Positions 6,575-14,158 of a stretch of 20,371 nucleotides of DNA are shown here, piece by piece. Position 1 is the stretch's first letter; each line of letters begins with the position of its first letter. The translations under genes and the position numbers were made by a program. The notes under the pieces are model-generated. The model was not told the DNA's origin. It saw only the letters and a list, made by a program, of their open reading frames with translations, and made no database searches. Source of the stretch: Acidimicrobiaceae bacterium (GTDB lineage: Bacteria > Actinomycetota > Acidimicrobiia > Acidimicrobiales > Bog-793); contig DAHUZG010000208.1 in NCBI GenBank assembly GCA_027306715.1, forward strand, positions 1 to 20,371, given 5' to 3'.

Positions 6575-8358
6575 GGTGGAGCGCGCAGATGCTGCGCCCT
6601 TATCGGCGTCGGCTCACCGTGGCGGCGGCGACGCTGCTCGGGTCGCTCGCGGCGACGCTCGCCGGTCCCTGGATCGTCAGCTGGATGATCAACAACGGCC
6701 TGGTCGGTCACCACAGCCTGCGCGTCGTCGAGGAGGCGGGCGTCGCCTACGCCGTCGTGGCGCTGACTTTCTTCGGCTTCACCCGCGCCCAGACCCGGCT
6801 GCTGTCGGGAACCGGCGAGCTCGTGCTGAACGACCTTCGCAAACGTGTCTTCGCCCACCTGCTGGCGCAGCCGCTCTCGTTCTTCGACAGCGAGAGCTCC
6901 GCACAGCTGCTCTCCCGGATGACCGCCGACATCGACGTCCTCGAGACGCTCGTGCAGAGCGGCATCGGCAGCTTCCTCACGAGCGTCGGGCTTTTCGCCA
7001 CATCGCTGATCGTGCTCGTCGTGATGTCGCCGCTGCTCTTTGCCGTGACCCTGCTCTGCCTCGTCCCGGTCGTCTTCGCCGCCGCCCGCTACCGCGTCAC
7101 CTCGACACGTGCCTACACCGCCGTGCGCCACCGCATCGGCGACACCCTCGCCACTTTCGACGAGGGTCTCGCCGGAGTGCGCGTCGTGCAGGCGTTCCGT
7201 CAGGAGCACCGCCTCGAGCACCAGTTCGGCGAACGGAACAGCGAGCAGCTCGAGGCCAATCTGGAGACAGTTCGCCTCGGCTGCCAGTTCTTCCCGAAGA
7301 TCGAGGGCACCGGCTTGCTGACGACGGCGCTGTTGCTGATCGTCGGCGGCGTGCTGATCCACTCCGGTCTCACCTCGGTCGGGGCGGTCGCCGCCTTCGT
7401 GCTCTACACCGCGAATCTCTTCGCCGCCGTGCAAAGCGTCAGCCAGCTCTTCGATCTCCTGCAATCCTCGGGCGCGGCCCTCGGCACCGTGCGCACGCTG
7501 CTCGAGATCGAGCCGGCGATGAAGGACCCCGCCGAGCCCGTTCCGCTCCCGGCCGGCGGCCCGCTGCGACTCGAGGGTGTCGGCTTCGCCTACCCCGGTC
7601 GCAGCTCGGACGGCGGGCGGACGGCGGGGGGGAGCGCCGAGCAGAGGATGCGGCCAACCTCGCGGGCGCTCCGCTCGGTCGACCTCGTCGTCGGAGCCGG
7701 CGAGCACCTCGTGCTCGTCGGGCCGACCGGAGCCGGCAAGTCGACCCTGGCGAAGCTGATCGGCCGCCTCTACGACCCGACCGAGGGAGCCGTCCGGCTC
7801 GGGGACGTCGACCTGCGCCGCGCGAGCCTCGCGGAGCTGCGGCGGCGGGTCGTCGTCGTCCCTCAAGAGGGCTTCTTGTTCCGGGGCAGCGTGCTCGACA
7901 ACATCCTCGTCGGGCGCCCCGGCGCCGGCAGCGACGAGGCGCTCGCGGCTCTCGAGCGGCTCGGGATCGCCGAGCACCTTCTCGAGCTGAACGGCGGCCT
8001 GCAGTCCGACGTCGGCGAGCGCGGCTCGAGGCTCTCCGCCGGCGAGCGCCAGCTCGTCTCCCTCGCCCGCGTCGCCCTCGCCGATCCTGTCGTGCTCGTC
8101 CTCGACGAGGCGACCTCGAGCCTCGACCCCGGGACGGCCTTCGAGGTCGAGCGGGCGGTCGCCGCCATCTGCCAGGGCCGCACGACCGTCACCGTCGCCC
8201 ACCGGCTCTCGACCGCCGACCGGGCTGACCGCGTCGGCGTCGTGCGCGACGGGATGCTCGTCGAGCTCGGCAGCCACAGCACCCTCGTCGCCGCAGGGGG
8301 CGACTACGCGGCGCTGTACGCCGCCTGGGCTGCGGGCGTCGACGACGCCGCTGCCTGA
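6568..8358 (+). CDS. Half-size ABC exporter, subunit B (catalytic-site subunit)
   Basis: Partner of subunit A, 596 aa from ATG 6568, behind GAGGGG (6557-6562), overlapping the upstream stop by 7 nt. Residues ~10-300 form the six-helix membrane domain (FFDSESSAQLLSRMTADID is the coupling-region motif). The ATPase domain carries Walker A GPTGAGKS (385-392), normal Q-loop PQEGFLF (Q433), signature LSAGERQ (489-495) that departs from LSGGQ, canonical Walker B LVLDE (D513, E514) and H545. The intact Walker B complements subunit A's Asp, and A's perfect LSGGQ complements B's altered signature, giving one active and one degenerate ATP site. A ~19-residue hydrophilic insert (346-364) follows the A-loop tyrosine Y342. 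Substrate unknown; multidrug, lipid or peptide export are all possible. Confidence 0.92.
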   Translation: MLRWSAQMLRPYRRRLTVAAATLLGSLAATLAGPWIVSWMINNGLVGHHSLRVVEEAGVAYAVVALTFFGFTRAQTRLLSGTGELVLNDLRKRVFAHLLAQPLSFFDSESSAQLLSRMTADIDVLETLVQSGIGSFLTSVGLFATSLIVLVVMSPLLFAVTLLCLVPVVFAAARYRVTSTRAYTAVRHRIGDTLATFDEGLAGVRVVQAFRQEHRLEHQFGERNSEQLEANLETVRLGCQFFPKIEGTGLLTTALLLIVGGVLIHSGLTSVGAVAAFVLYTANLFAAVQSVSQLFDLLQSSGAALGTVRTLLEIEPAMKDPAEPVPLPAGGPLRLEGVGFAYPGRSSDGGRTAGGSAEQRMRPTSRALRSVDLVVGAGEHLVLVGPTGAGKSTLAKLIGRLYDPTEGAVRLGDVDLRRASLAELRRRVVVVPQEGFLFRGSVLDNILVGRPGAGSDEALAALERLGIAEHLLELNGGLQSDVGERGSRLSAGERQLVSLARVALADPVVLVLDEATSSLDPGTAFEVERAVAAICQGRTTVTVAHRLSTADRADRVGVVRDGMLVELGSHSTLVAAGGDYAALYAAWAAGVDDAAA

Positions 8359-8380
8359 GGCCTCGACGAGCATCGCCCCC

Positions 8381-8402
8381 GGCGCCGGCGCCGCCCGGCG
8401 CC
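8381..8402. terminator. GGCGCC-rich hairpin between convergent genes
   Basis: The 55-bp gap between the exporter and the BMP-transporter operon contains GGCGCC three times (8381, 8387, 8397). The last two form a 6-bp stem with a 4-nt loop, and the first two form a 12-bp palindrome. As the only structure between two converging operons it may act as a bidirectional terminator. No T-tract. Confidence 0.35.
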
Positions 8403-8413
8403 CGAGCCCGGCG

Positions 8414-9739
8414 TCACTCGGCGCGGTAGGGGACGCCGTCGGCACCCGGCGGGCGCACCCGGCCGACGAGGCCGGCGACGACGGCGATGGTGATCACGTA
8501 CGGTGCCATCGAGAGGAACGGTGCGGGGATGGCCACGCCGAGCACGCCGAGGAAGCCGACGAGGGAGCGGGCGAAGCCGAACAGCAGGGCCGCGCCGAGC
8601 GCGCCGTAGGGCCGCCAACGGCCGAAGATCATCGCCGCCAGAGCGACGAAGCCGAGGCCGGCGGACATGTCCTGCGAGAACTGCCCGGTCGAGCCGATCG
8701 AGAGTGCCGCCCCGCCGAGGCCGGCGACGAGACCGCCGAGGACGACGTTGCGGTAGCGGACCGAGAGGACGTGGATGCCGACCGTGGCAGCAGCCTGGGG
8801 GTGCTCTCCGACCGCTCGTACCCGTAGTCCCCATCGAGTCCGGAAGAGGGCGACGTTGACGAGCACGAGCAGCATGGCCGCCCCGTAGACAAAGACGTTC
8901 TGGTCGAAAAGGATCGGCCCGACGATCGGGATCCTCGACAAGCCGGGCAGGGCGACGGCGGGGAAGGTGCCCGGGCTGTTGAGGTTCTCGTGCGGGCTGA
9001 GCACCTGCTCGAGCATGTAATTGGTGAAGCCGAGGGCGAAGGCGTCAATCAGCACTCCGACGATGATCTGGTCGGCTCCGTAACGCAGAGCGAGGAAGGC
9101 GAGCACCCAGCCGAGGAGCGCCCCGACCGCCGCCCCGGCCGCTACCCCGGCCCAGAGGCTGCCCGTGGCGCTGTCGACGACGACCGCGCAGAAGGCCCCG
9201 AGCAGGAACTGGCCCTCGATGGCGATGTTCACGACCCCGGAGCGCTCGCAGAGCACGCCCGACAGCGATCCGTAGACGATCGGCGTCGCCGAGATCAAGC
9301 TGAGGCCGAGGAGGGCGACGAAGTTGAGCGAGTTGCCCCGTCCCACCCAGACGAGGAACGACCAGAGAAAGCAGAGCACCCCGGCGGTGAACACGGCGTA
9401 GGCGCCGCGTGTCGAGCGCCGCAGCACGAGCACGCCGCAGAGGGCGGCGGTGACCAAGCCGAGGACGACCGAGACGAGGCGGACGTCCATCGAGAGCGCC
9501 GGCACCGGGAGCGCCGGCGCCTGGGATATCTCGAAGGTGGCCTCGGTGCGGGCGGGAACCTCGAACCCGAACGGCAGGAGCATGACGAGACTGATGAGGC
9601 CGAGGAAGATCCCCATCCCCCGCACCCGGGCGATCGAGACGACCCGTTCGGCGCGCACAGGGCCGACCGCCTCCTCTGGAGCGGGGGCGCCGGGGGCGGG
9701 GCCCCCCCGGCCCCCTCCGGGCAGTGCCGGTCCTCTCAC
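8414..9739 (-). CDS. BMP-type ABC transporter permease, second (NupQ/YufQ-like)
   Basis: Inner membrane permease of the nucleoside/simple-sugar importer family (branched-chain-permease fold), 441 aa from GTG 9739, which overlaps the upstream permease stop (GTGA). After a Gly/Pro-rich leader of about 25 residues the protein has multiple helices. Family motifs are GSLSGVLCERSGVVNIAIEGQFLLGAF, RYGADQIIVGVLIDAFALGFTNYML, RTRWGLRVRAVGEHPQAAATVGI and LGFVALAAMIFGRWRPYGAL, the standard features of the second permease in these operons. A second candidate start is GTG 9658, 11 nt after GAGGAGG, which would remove 27 residues of low-complexity sequence. Paired with the 9736-11049 permease as a heterodimer. 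Substrate is inferred from family and context, not visible. Confidence 0.9.
   Translation of the reverse strand: MRGPALPGGGRGGPAPGAPAPEEAVGPVRAERVVSIARVRGMGIFLGLISLVMLLPFGFEVPARTEATFEISQAPALPVPALSMDVRLVSVVLGLVTAALCGVLVLRRSTRGAYAVFTAGVLCFLWSFLVWVGRGNSLNFVALLGLSLISATPIVYGSLSGVLCERSGVVNIAIEGQFLLGAFCAVVVDSATGSLWAGVAAGAAVGALLGWVLAFLALRYGADQIIVGVLIDAFALGFTNYMLEQVLSPHENLNSPGTFPAVALPGLSRIPIVGPILFDQNVFVYGAAMLLVLVNVALFRTRWGLRVRAVGEHPQAAATVGIHVLSVRYRNVVLGGLVAGLGGAALSIGSTGQFSQDMSAGLGFVALAAMIFGRWRPYGALGAALLFGFARSLVGFLGVLGVAIPAPFLSMAPYVITIAVVAGLVGRVRPPGADGVPYRAE
9689..9711 (-). repeat. G/C hairpin at the start of the second permease gene
   Basis: GCCGGGGG (9689-9696) and CCCCCGGC (9704-9711) pair perfectly around a 7-nt loop. 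The hairpin lies between the two possible starts (GTG 9739 and GTG 9658), immediately before the GAGGAGG that serves the second. It could tune translation of the second permease. Confidence 0.5.
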
Positions 9740-11049
9740 CCGCTCCAGCCCTTGGTGAACAGCTGCACGCCGCGTGCACCGGTCTGGCGCAGGTGATAGA
9801 TGTCGCGCACGAGCAGGGGAGTGGCGATGAAGAAGACGATCAGGGCTTGCACGACCGACGCCAGGTCGACGGGGATACCGGTGTTCAGCTGCATGTTCTT
9901 CGCCCCGTACTCGAGGGACGCCCAGAGAAGGGAGCCGAGCAGGACGCCGACCGGCTTGTTCCGGCCGAGCAGGGCGACGGTGATGGCGTCGAATCCGATG
10001 TTGCCCCCGTAAGGGCTCGAGAGATAGAAGTCCGTGCCGGTAAGCGTCGCCATCCCCGCCATCCCGGCAAGCAGCCCGGAGAAGGTCATGACGAGCGTCG
10101 TCACCTTCGCCACGCTCATCCCGGCGGTGCGCCCGGCGTCGGGGTTGGAGCCGATGACCCGGAACGAGAAGCCGAGGGTGCTGCTGCGCATGAACCACGA
10201 CATCGCCGCCCCCATCGCCAGGGCGAGGATGAAGGAGAGGTTGACGCTGAGCCCGCTGCCGAAAAGATGGGGCTGGCGCGCCGTACCGGAAAGGACCCGC
10301 GAGACGGCATTGGTCTGGCCCGGCTGCTGGAACGGCTGCACCGTGAGCAGGTAGTCGAGCAGGTAGATCATCACGTAGTTGAGCATGATCGTGACGATCA
10401 CCTCATGGGCGCCGGTGCGTGCCTTCAAGATGCCCGGCACGAAGCCGACGGCGGCGCCGCCGGCGGCGCCGGCGAGGACGACGAGCGGCAGGTGGATGCC
10501 GATCGGCAGGTGGAGCTCGAAGCCGGCGTAGAGCGCGGCGAGGGCGCCGCCGATCAGCTGGCCCTGGGCGCCGATGTTGAAGACGCCGGTGGAGAACCCG
10601 AGGGCGACGCCAAGGCCGGCGAAGATGAGCGGCGTGGCATAGGTTGCCGTCTCCGAGAGCGGGGTGAACACGCCCGTCCACCCCTTGCCGGTCGACACGG
10701 CGTGGCTGACGGCACTCGGGCTGATGATCGAGCCGGTGAAGATTGCTCCGTAGGCGTCGGCCACTGTCGTCACCGTCAGGCTGAGCGCCCGCCCCGGGTG
10801 CGAGCCGATCCGGCTCCAGGCGTGCAGCACCGTCGTGCTGGTGGCGTCGATCAGCACCCCGCCGAGCACGACGGCGGAGAGCATCGCCAGCACCGTGAGG
10901 ACCAGCGGGTTCGCCTCGCCGAAGAGTCGAACCGTCCGCGACCACCATGGTGCCTGGGGACCGGACGCCGGGGTGACCCCGGGCTCGGAGGCAGGCGCAG
11001 GTTCGTCACCCACCGGCGCCGCGCCCCGGCCGCCGGACGTCGCGCTCAC
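9736..11049 (-). CDS. BMP-type ABC transporter permease, first (NupP/YufP-like)
   Basis: Membrane permease, 437 aa from GTG 11049, whose start overlaps the ATPase stop (GTGA). An Ala/Pro-rich cytoplasmic N-terminus of about 35 residues precedes the helices. Diagnostic stretches are FAGLGVALGFSTGVFNIGAQGQ, KARTGAHEVIVTIMLNYVMIYLLDYLL, RVIGSNPDAGRTAGMSV and the EAA-like GFDAITVALLGRNKPVGVLLG region. These identify the first permease of nucleoside/simple-sugar importers of the BMP operon type. A ~65-residue periplasmic-type stretch between the first and second helix (around DATSTTVLHAWSR...) is typical. Forms a heterodimer with the next gene product. Ends in LFTKGWSG; its TGA overlaps the downstream GTG, so the two are translationally coupled. 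Confidence 0.92.
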   Translation of the reverse strand: MSATSGGRGAAPVGDEPAPASEPGVTPASGPQAPWWSRTVRLFGEANPLVLTVLAMLSAVVLGGVLIDATSTTVLHAWSRIGSHPGRALSLTVTTVADAYGAIFTGSIISPSAVSHAVSTGKGWTGVFTPLSETATYATPLIFAGLGVALGFSTGVFNIGAQGQLIGGALAALYAGFELHLPIGIHLPLVVLAGAAGGAAVGFVPGILKARTGAHEVIVTIMLNYVMIYLLDYLLTVQPFQQPGQTNAVSRVLSGTARQPHLFGSGLSVNLSFILALAMGAAMSWFMRSSTLGFSFRVIGSNPDAGRTAGMSVAKVTTLVMTFSGLLAGMAGMATLTGTDFYLSSPYGGNIGFDAITVALLGRNKPVGVLLGSLLWASLEYGAKNMQLNTGIPVDLASVVQALIVFFIATPLLVRDIYHLRQTGARGVQLFTKGWSG

Positions 11050-12695
11050 CGGGTGCTTCCTTTGCCGGGCGCCGGGTCGCCCGACGCTTTCCCGGCGCCG
11101 CCTCCCGCCGGACCGGCGTGCGGGCCGCCGTCCCCGGTGTCCCCGGCCCCCGCTGCCCCCCCGTCCCCGGCCGTCGACGGAGCCTCGGCCGGCGGGACCG
11201 TCACGCCCGCCATCATCAAGCCGATCTCCTCGCGCCCTGTCCCGGGCCCGACGATGCCGGTGATGCGGCCCCGGTACATCACGGCGATCCGGTCGCCGAG
11301 CGCCAGCACCTCGTCGAGCTCGGAGGAGATGACGAGCACCGCGGAGCCGGCATCTCGGGCGGCGACGACGCGGCCGTGGACGTACTCGATCGAGCCGACG
11401 TCGAGCCCGCGTGTCGGCTGCGAAGCGAGCAGCAGCTTGACCGGGCGGGAGAGCTCCCGGGCGACGACGACCTTCTGCTGGTTGCCCCCCGAGAGCGTGC
11501 CGACGGCGACGTCGGCGGACGGGGCGCGGATGTCGAACTCGCTCAGCTTGGTCTCGCCGTTGCCGCGCACCCTGGCGAGGTCGCGCACGCCGTGAGCGGC
11601 GAACGGCGCCACGTCGTAGATGTCGAGCACGAGGTTGTCGGCAACCGTCATGCCGAGCACGAGGCCGTCCTCTTGGCGGTCCTCGGGCACGTGGGCGACA
11701 CCGGCGCGGATCACCTCCCGGGGGGACGCCCGGGTCAGGTCCTCGCCAGCCAGCCGGATCGAGCCCGAGCTCACCGGGCGAAGGCGTGTCACCGCCTCGG
11801 CGAGCTCGGTCTGGCCGTTGCCCTGCACTCCGGCGAGGGCGACGATCTCGCCAGCCCGCACCTCGAGGTCGACGCCGTCGACGACGGCCACCCCTCGTTC
11901 GTCGACGACGCGCAGGTTGCGCAGCTCGAGCACCGGTTCCCCGGGGTGCGACTCAGCCTTGCGCACGACGAGCTCGACGTCGCGCCCGACCATCATCGCG
12001 GCGAGCTCGCTCTCGTCGACCTCCTGCGGGGTGGTCGCTCCGACGACCTTGCCGAGGCGCATCACCGTGATCCGGTCGGCGATGCTCAAGACCTCTTTGA
12101 GCTTGTGGGTGATGAACAGGATCGACCGGCCGCTGCGCTTGAGCGACTGCATGATCGAGAAGAGCGCCTCGGTCTCCTGGGGGGTGAGAACAGCCGTCGG
12201 CTCGTCGAGGATGAGAAGGCGGGCGTCGCGCTGCAGCGCCTTCAGGATCTCGACCCGTTGCTGCACCCCGACCGGGAGCGTCTCGACGACGGCATCCGGA
12301 TCCACCTCGAGGCCGAACTCGACCGAGAGGCGGCGGATGTCGGCGCGGGCACGGCGGCGGTCGAGCAGGCCGAGCGGGCGCGTCGGCTCGAAGCCGAGGA
12401 CGACGTTCTCGGCGGCGGTGAACACCGGCACGAGCATGAAGTGCTGGTGGACCATGCCGATGCCGTGGCGGACGGCCTCGCCGGGGTCGGCGAAGCGGAC
12501 TGCGCCACCGTCGATGCGGATCGCGCCGGAGTCGGCATGCAACAACCCGAACAGCACGTTCATAAGCGTCGACTTGCCGGCGCCGTTCTCGCCGAGCAGG
12601 CAGTGGATCTCGCCCGGCTCGACGGTGAGGCTGACCTTGTCGTTGGCGACGAGCGAGCCGAAGCGCTTGGTGATGGCATCAAGCTCGAGCCTCAT
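11046..12695 (-). CDS. Double-domain ABC ATPase of the BMP-type importer (NupO/YufO-like)
   Basis: Fused two-domain ATPase, 549 aa from ATG 12695. Domain 1 has Walker A GENGAGKST (35-43), a family-specific signature LPVGVQQR (140-147), Walker B LILDEP (D164, E165) and H197. Domain 2 has an altered Walker A GVQGNGQTE (289-297), signature LSGGNQQ (401-407) and a degenerate Walker B LLLASQPTRGLD (S425, Q426 replace Asp-Glu). This asymmetry is normal for the sugar/nucleoside group (RbsA, YufO): one site hydrolyses ATP. The tail after ~residue 505 is Gly/Pro/Ala-rich and disordered. An in-frame GTG at 12755 would read through the upstream hairpin, so ATG 12695, where homology begins (MRLELDAITKRFG), is preferred, although its ribosome binding site is weak. 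It overlaps the first permease (GTGA). Confidence 0.93.
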   Translation of the reverse strand: MRLELDAITKRFGSLVANDKVSLTVEPGEIHCLLGENGAGKSTLMNVLFGLLHADSGAIRIDGGAVRFADPGEAVRHGIGMVHQHFMLVPVFTAAENVVLGFEPTRPLGLLDRRRARADIRRLSVEFGLEVDPDAVVETLPVGVQQRVEILKALQRDARLLILDEPTAVLTPQETEALFSIMQSLKRSGRSILFITHKLKEVLSIADRITVMRLGKVVGATTPQEVDESELAAMMVGRDVELVVRKAESHPGEPVLELRNLRVVDERGVAVVDGVDLEVRAGEIVALAGVQGNGQTELAEAVTRLRPVSSGSIRLAGEDLTRASPREVIRAGVAHVPEDRQEDGLVLGMTVADNLVLDIYDVAPFAAHGVRDLARVRGNGETKLSEFDIRAPSADVAVGTLSGGNQQKVVVARELSRPVKLLLASQPTRGLDVGSIEYVHGRVVAARDAGSAVLVISSELDEVLALGDRIAVMYRGRITGIVGPGTGREEIGLMMAGVTVPPAEAPSTAGDGGAAGAGDTGDGGPHAGPAGGGAGKASGDPAPGKGSTR

Positions 12696-12721
12696 CGGGC
12701 CGCCGCCGGGGCGCAGCCCGT

Positions 12722-12749
12722 GGGAACCGGGCCTGATGGCCCGGTCCCC
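12722..12749 (-). repeat. Strong intercistronic hairpin between binding-protein and ATPase genes
   Basis: On the transcribed strand GGGGACCGGGCC and GGCCCGGTTCCC form a 12-bp stem (one G-U pair) closed by a 4-nt loop. No U-run follows. It lies in the 141-bp gap downstream of the binding-protein stop (12837). It most likely stabilises or partially terminates the message, giving more binding protein than ATPase/permease, as is known for other importer operons. Confidence 0.65.
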
Positions 12750-12773
12750 ACGCACACGAGCGGCTGCTCGCTC

Positions 12774-12802
12774 ACCCCGCCCGCTCTGAACCCCGCCCGC
12801 TC
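12774..12802. repeat. Short direct repeat in the intercistronic gap
   Basis: ACCCCGCCCGCTC occurs at 12774-12786 and again at 12790-12802 (16-bp period), between the binding-protein stop and the hairpin. No function can be assigned. Confidence 0.6.
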
Positions 12803-12836
12803 CGAGGTCGCCGCACGGCGCGGGGTGGTCGCCGTG

Positions 12837-14009
12837 TCAGCTCGCGGGGTAGGCGTTCGGGTCGAGGTTGATCTTGCCGGCGATGATCCTGGCCTTGAGC
12901 GAGGCGATCGCCGCCTTGACCTTGGCCGGGATGTCGTGGGCGAAATCGTGGTACGGCGAGAGGGCGACCCCGCCGTTCTTCAGCGTCCCGGTGTAGTTGC
13001 CGCCGTGGAAGGTGCCGTTGTACGCGGAGAGCACGGCGTCGCGCACCGACGTCGCGATCCCCTTGGTCACGCTCGTGAGGAACAGCGAGCAATACTGCTT
13101 GGCGGACAGGCAGCCGTCGGTGTCGACCCACTCCATGTAGTGGCCGGCGCCGGCCGACTTCACCGCCTGCGCCGCCCCGAGCCCGACGGCCCCGGCGACC
13201 GGGAAGATCACGTCGGCACCTTGTGCCATCTCCGCCTTGGTGATCGTGGCACCGAGGGTCTGGTCGGTGAAGTTGTTCGTGAATTCCCCGCTCTTGGCGG
13301 CATACAGGCCCGGGGCGCTCTTGGCGGCCGGCACGTAGCCGAGGGCGGTGACATGGGCGTGGTTGACCTTGTCGTAGTAGCGGACGCCGGCCACCCAGCC
13401 ATTCATGTAGATCGTCACCGGCGGGATCTCCTGGCCGCCGAAGGTGCCGACGACGCCCGACTTGCTCATCGCCGCCGCCAGGTACCCGCCGAGGAAGGCG
13501 TCCTGGTTGGTCTCGTAGGTGAGGCCGAGGAGGTTCTTCTGCGTCGAGGGGAAGTCGACGATGGCGAACTTCGCCTTCGGGTTGGCCTTCGCCGCGGCGC
13601 TCGTGTTGTTCGCCATGTCGAAGCCGACGGTGACGATGATCCCGCAGCCCTTGGCGAGAAGGCGGTCGATGTTCGGCGTGTAGTCGCTCGTCGAGCTCGA
13701 CTGCAGGTAGGTCGTCGTGATGTTGTGGTTGATCGCGGCCGCTTCGGTGGCGCCCGCGTAGGCCGACTGGTTGAACGACTCGTCGTTGATCCCGCCGGTG
13801 TCGGTGACCTCGCAGGCAAGGAACTTGGCAGCGTGCGCCCTCGCCGCCGGCGCCGCCCGGTGCGGCGAGGTGGCGCCGCTGGCGGCGACGCCGGCAGTGG
13901 TCGCCGCCACGGCGACGACGCCGATCGCGGAGAACGCCGCCGCCCACCGCCTCCCCGAGTGCCGCTGGTCCGGCGCGACGCGCGCCGCTGAGCTCGTGAT
14001 ATCGGCCAT
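12837..14009 (-). CDS. BMP-family ABC transporter substrate-binding protein (nucleoside-type)
   Basis: Extracytoplasmic solute receptor, 390 aa from ATG 14009, first gene of the importer operon. Residues 1-60 contain an export signal (RRWAAAFSAIGVVAVAATTAG) followed by an Ala-rich linker; no lipobox cysteine is present, though most Gram-positive BMP proteins are lipoproteins. The mature part starts with KFLACEVTDTGGINDESFNQSAYAG, the BMP-family hallmark that shapes the ligand pocket in PnrA-like nucleoside receptors. Further family stretches are GFDMANNT, YETNQDAFLGGYLAAAMS, DVIFPVAGAVGLGAAQA and WVDTDGCLSAKQYC with two cysteines that may pair. The ribosome binding site AGGGGG lies 8 nt upstream inside a small inverted repeat. 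Substrate is most likely a purine or other nucleoside, from family knowledge and the nearby adenosine-kinase-like gene; sugars are not excluded. Confidence 0.92.
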   Translation of the reverse strand: MADITSSAARVAPDQRHSGRRWAAAFSAIGVVAVAATTAGVAASGATSPHRAAPAARAHAAKFLACEVTDTGGINDESFNQSAYAGATEAAAINHNITTTYLQSSSTSDYTPNIDRLLAKGCGIIVTVGFDMANNTSAAAKANPKAKFAIVDFPSTQKNLLGLTYETNQDAFLGGYLAAAMSKSGVVGTFGGQEIPPVTIYMNGWVAGVRYYDKVNHAHVTALGYVPAAKSAPGLYAAKSGEFTNNFTDQTLGATITKAEMAQGADVIFPVAGAVGLGAAQAVKSAGAGHYMEWVDTDGCLSAKQYCSLFLTSVTKGIATSVRDAVLSAYNGTFHGGNYTGTLKNGGVALSPYHDFAHDIPAKVKAAIASLKARIIAGKINLDPNAYPAS

Positions 14010-14011
14010 CT

Positions 14012-14026
14012 GTCAGGCCCCCTGAC
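14012..14026 (-). promoter_or_regulatory. Ribosome binding site inside a 6-bp inverted repeat
   Basis: Two bases before the ATG at 14009, GTCAGG-GGG-CCTGAC is a perfect inverted repeat (arms 14012-14017 and 14021-14026). The Shine-Dalgarno AGGGGG is made of the end of one arm and the loop. Folding would partly hide it; the sequence could equally be a protein-binding site. Confidence 0.45.
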
Positions 14027-14083
14027 GTCGATTCCCATCTTCGGGCACCGGCCCGACCTCACCCCGTGTCCGAGCCATGACCA

Positions 14084-14158
14084 GGCACCGTCCCGCTGCG
14101 GGCACTGTAGTGCGCGACCTGCCCGTTCGGTGGCCCGAACGCGCCGGCACCGTCCCGC
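14084..14158. repeat. 13-bp direct repeat upstream of the BMP operon
   Basis: GGCACCGTCCCGC occurs at 14084-14096 and 14146-14158, 62 bp apart (about six helical turns), flanking the two palindromes at 14102-14113 and 14125-14140. Such phased repeats can be paired regulator sites, but none is recognised here. Confidence 0.5.
14102..14140 (-). promoter_or_regulatory. Candidate promoter and operator of the BMP operon
   Basis: On the minus strand TACAGT (14109-14104) fits a TANNNT -10 and is centred in the palindrome GCACT-GT-AGTGC (14102-14113). About 17 bp further upstream, where the -35 should be, lies GTTCGG-TGGC-CCGAAC (14125-14140), a perfect 6+4+6 inverted repeat. No -35 consensus is evident, suggesting an activator-dependent or repressor-covered promoter. 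No regulator gene for this operon is in the window. Confidence 0.4.

Noticed and set aside
6393..8228. 611-codon plus-strand frame overlapping both exporters.
   Set aside because: Arg/Pro-rich translation without motifs; it is the +1 shadow of the exporter frames.
4622..8445. Long minus-strand frames (619 and 684 codons) opposite the two exporter genes.
   Set aside because: Both are composition artefacts opposite well-supported ATPase genes: they show no domain and only Glu/Gln/Arg/Ala-biased repeats.
9740..10198. 153-codon upstream extension of the second BMP permease.
   Set aside because: It overlaps the first permease in another frame; GTG 9739 overlaps that gene's stop and fits the operon pattern.
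12722..12749. Hairpin as a classical intrinsic terminator.
   Set aside because: No U-run follows, and the operon must continue into the ATPase gene; partial termination or mRNA stabilisation fits better.
11118..13991. A 957-codon open frame on the plus strand across the BMP ATPase and binding-protein genes.
   Set aside because: It is antisense to genes with clear family motifs. Its sequence is Asp/Arg/Val-rich low complexity with no domain, as expected from high third-position GC.
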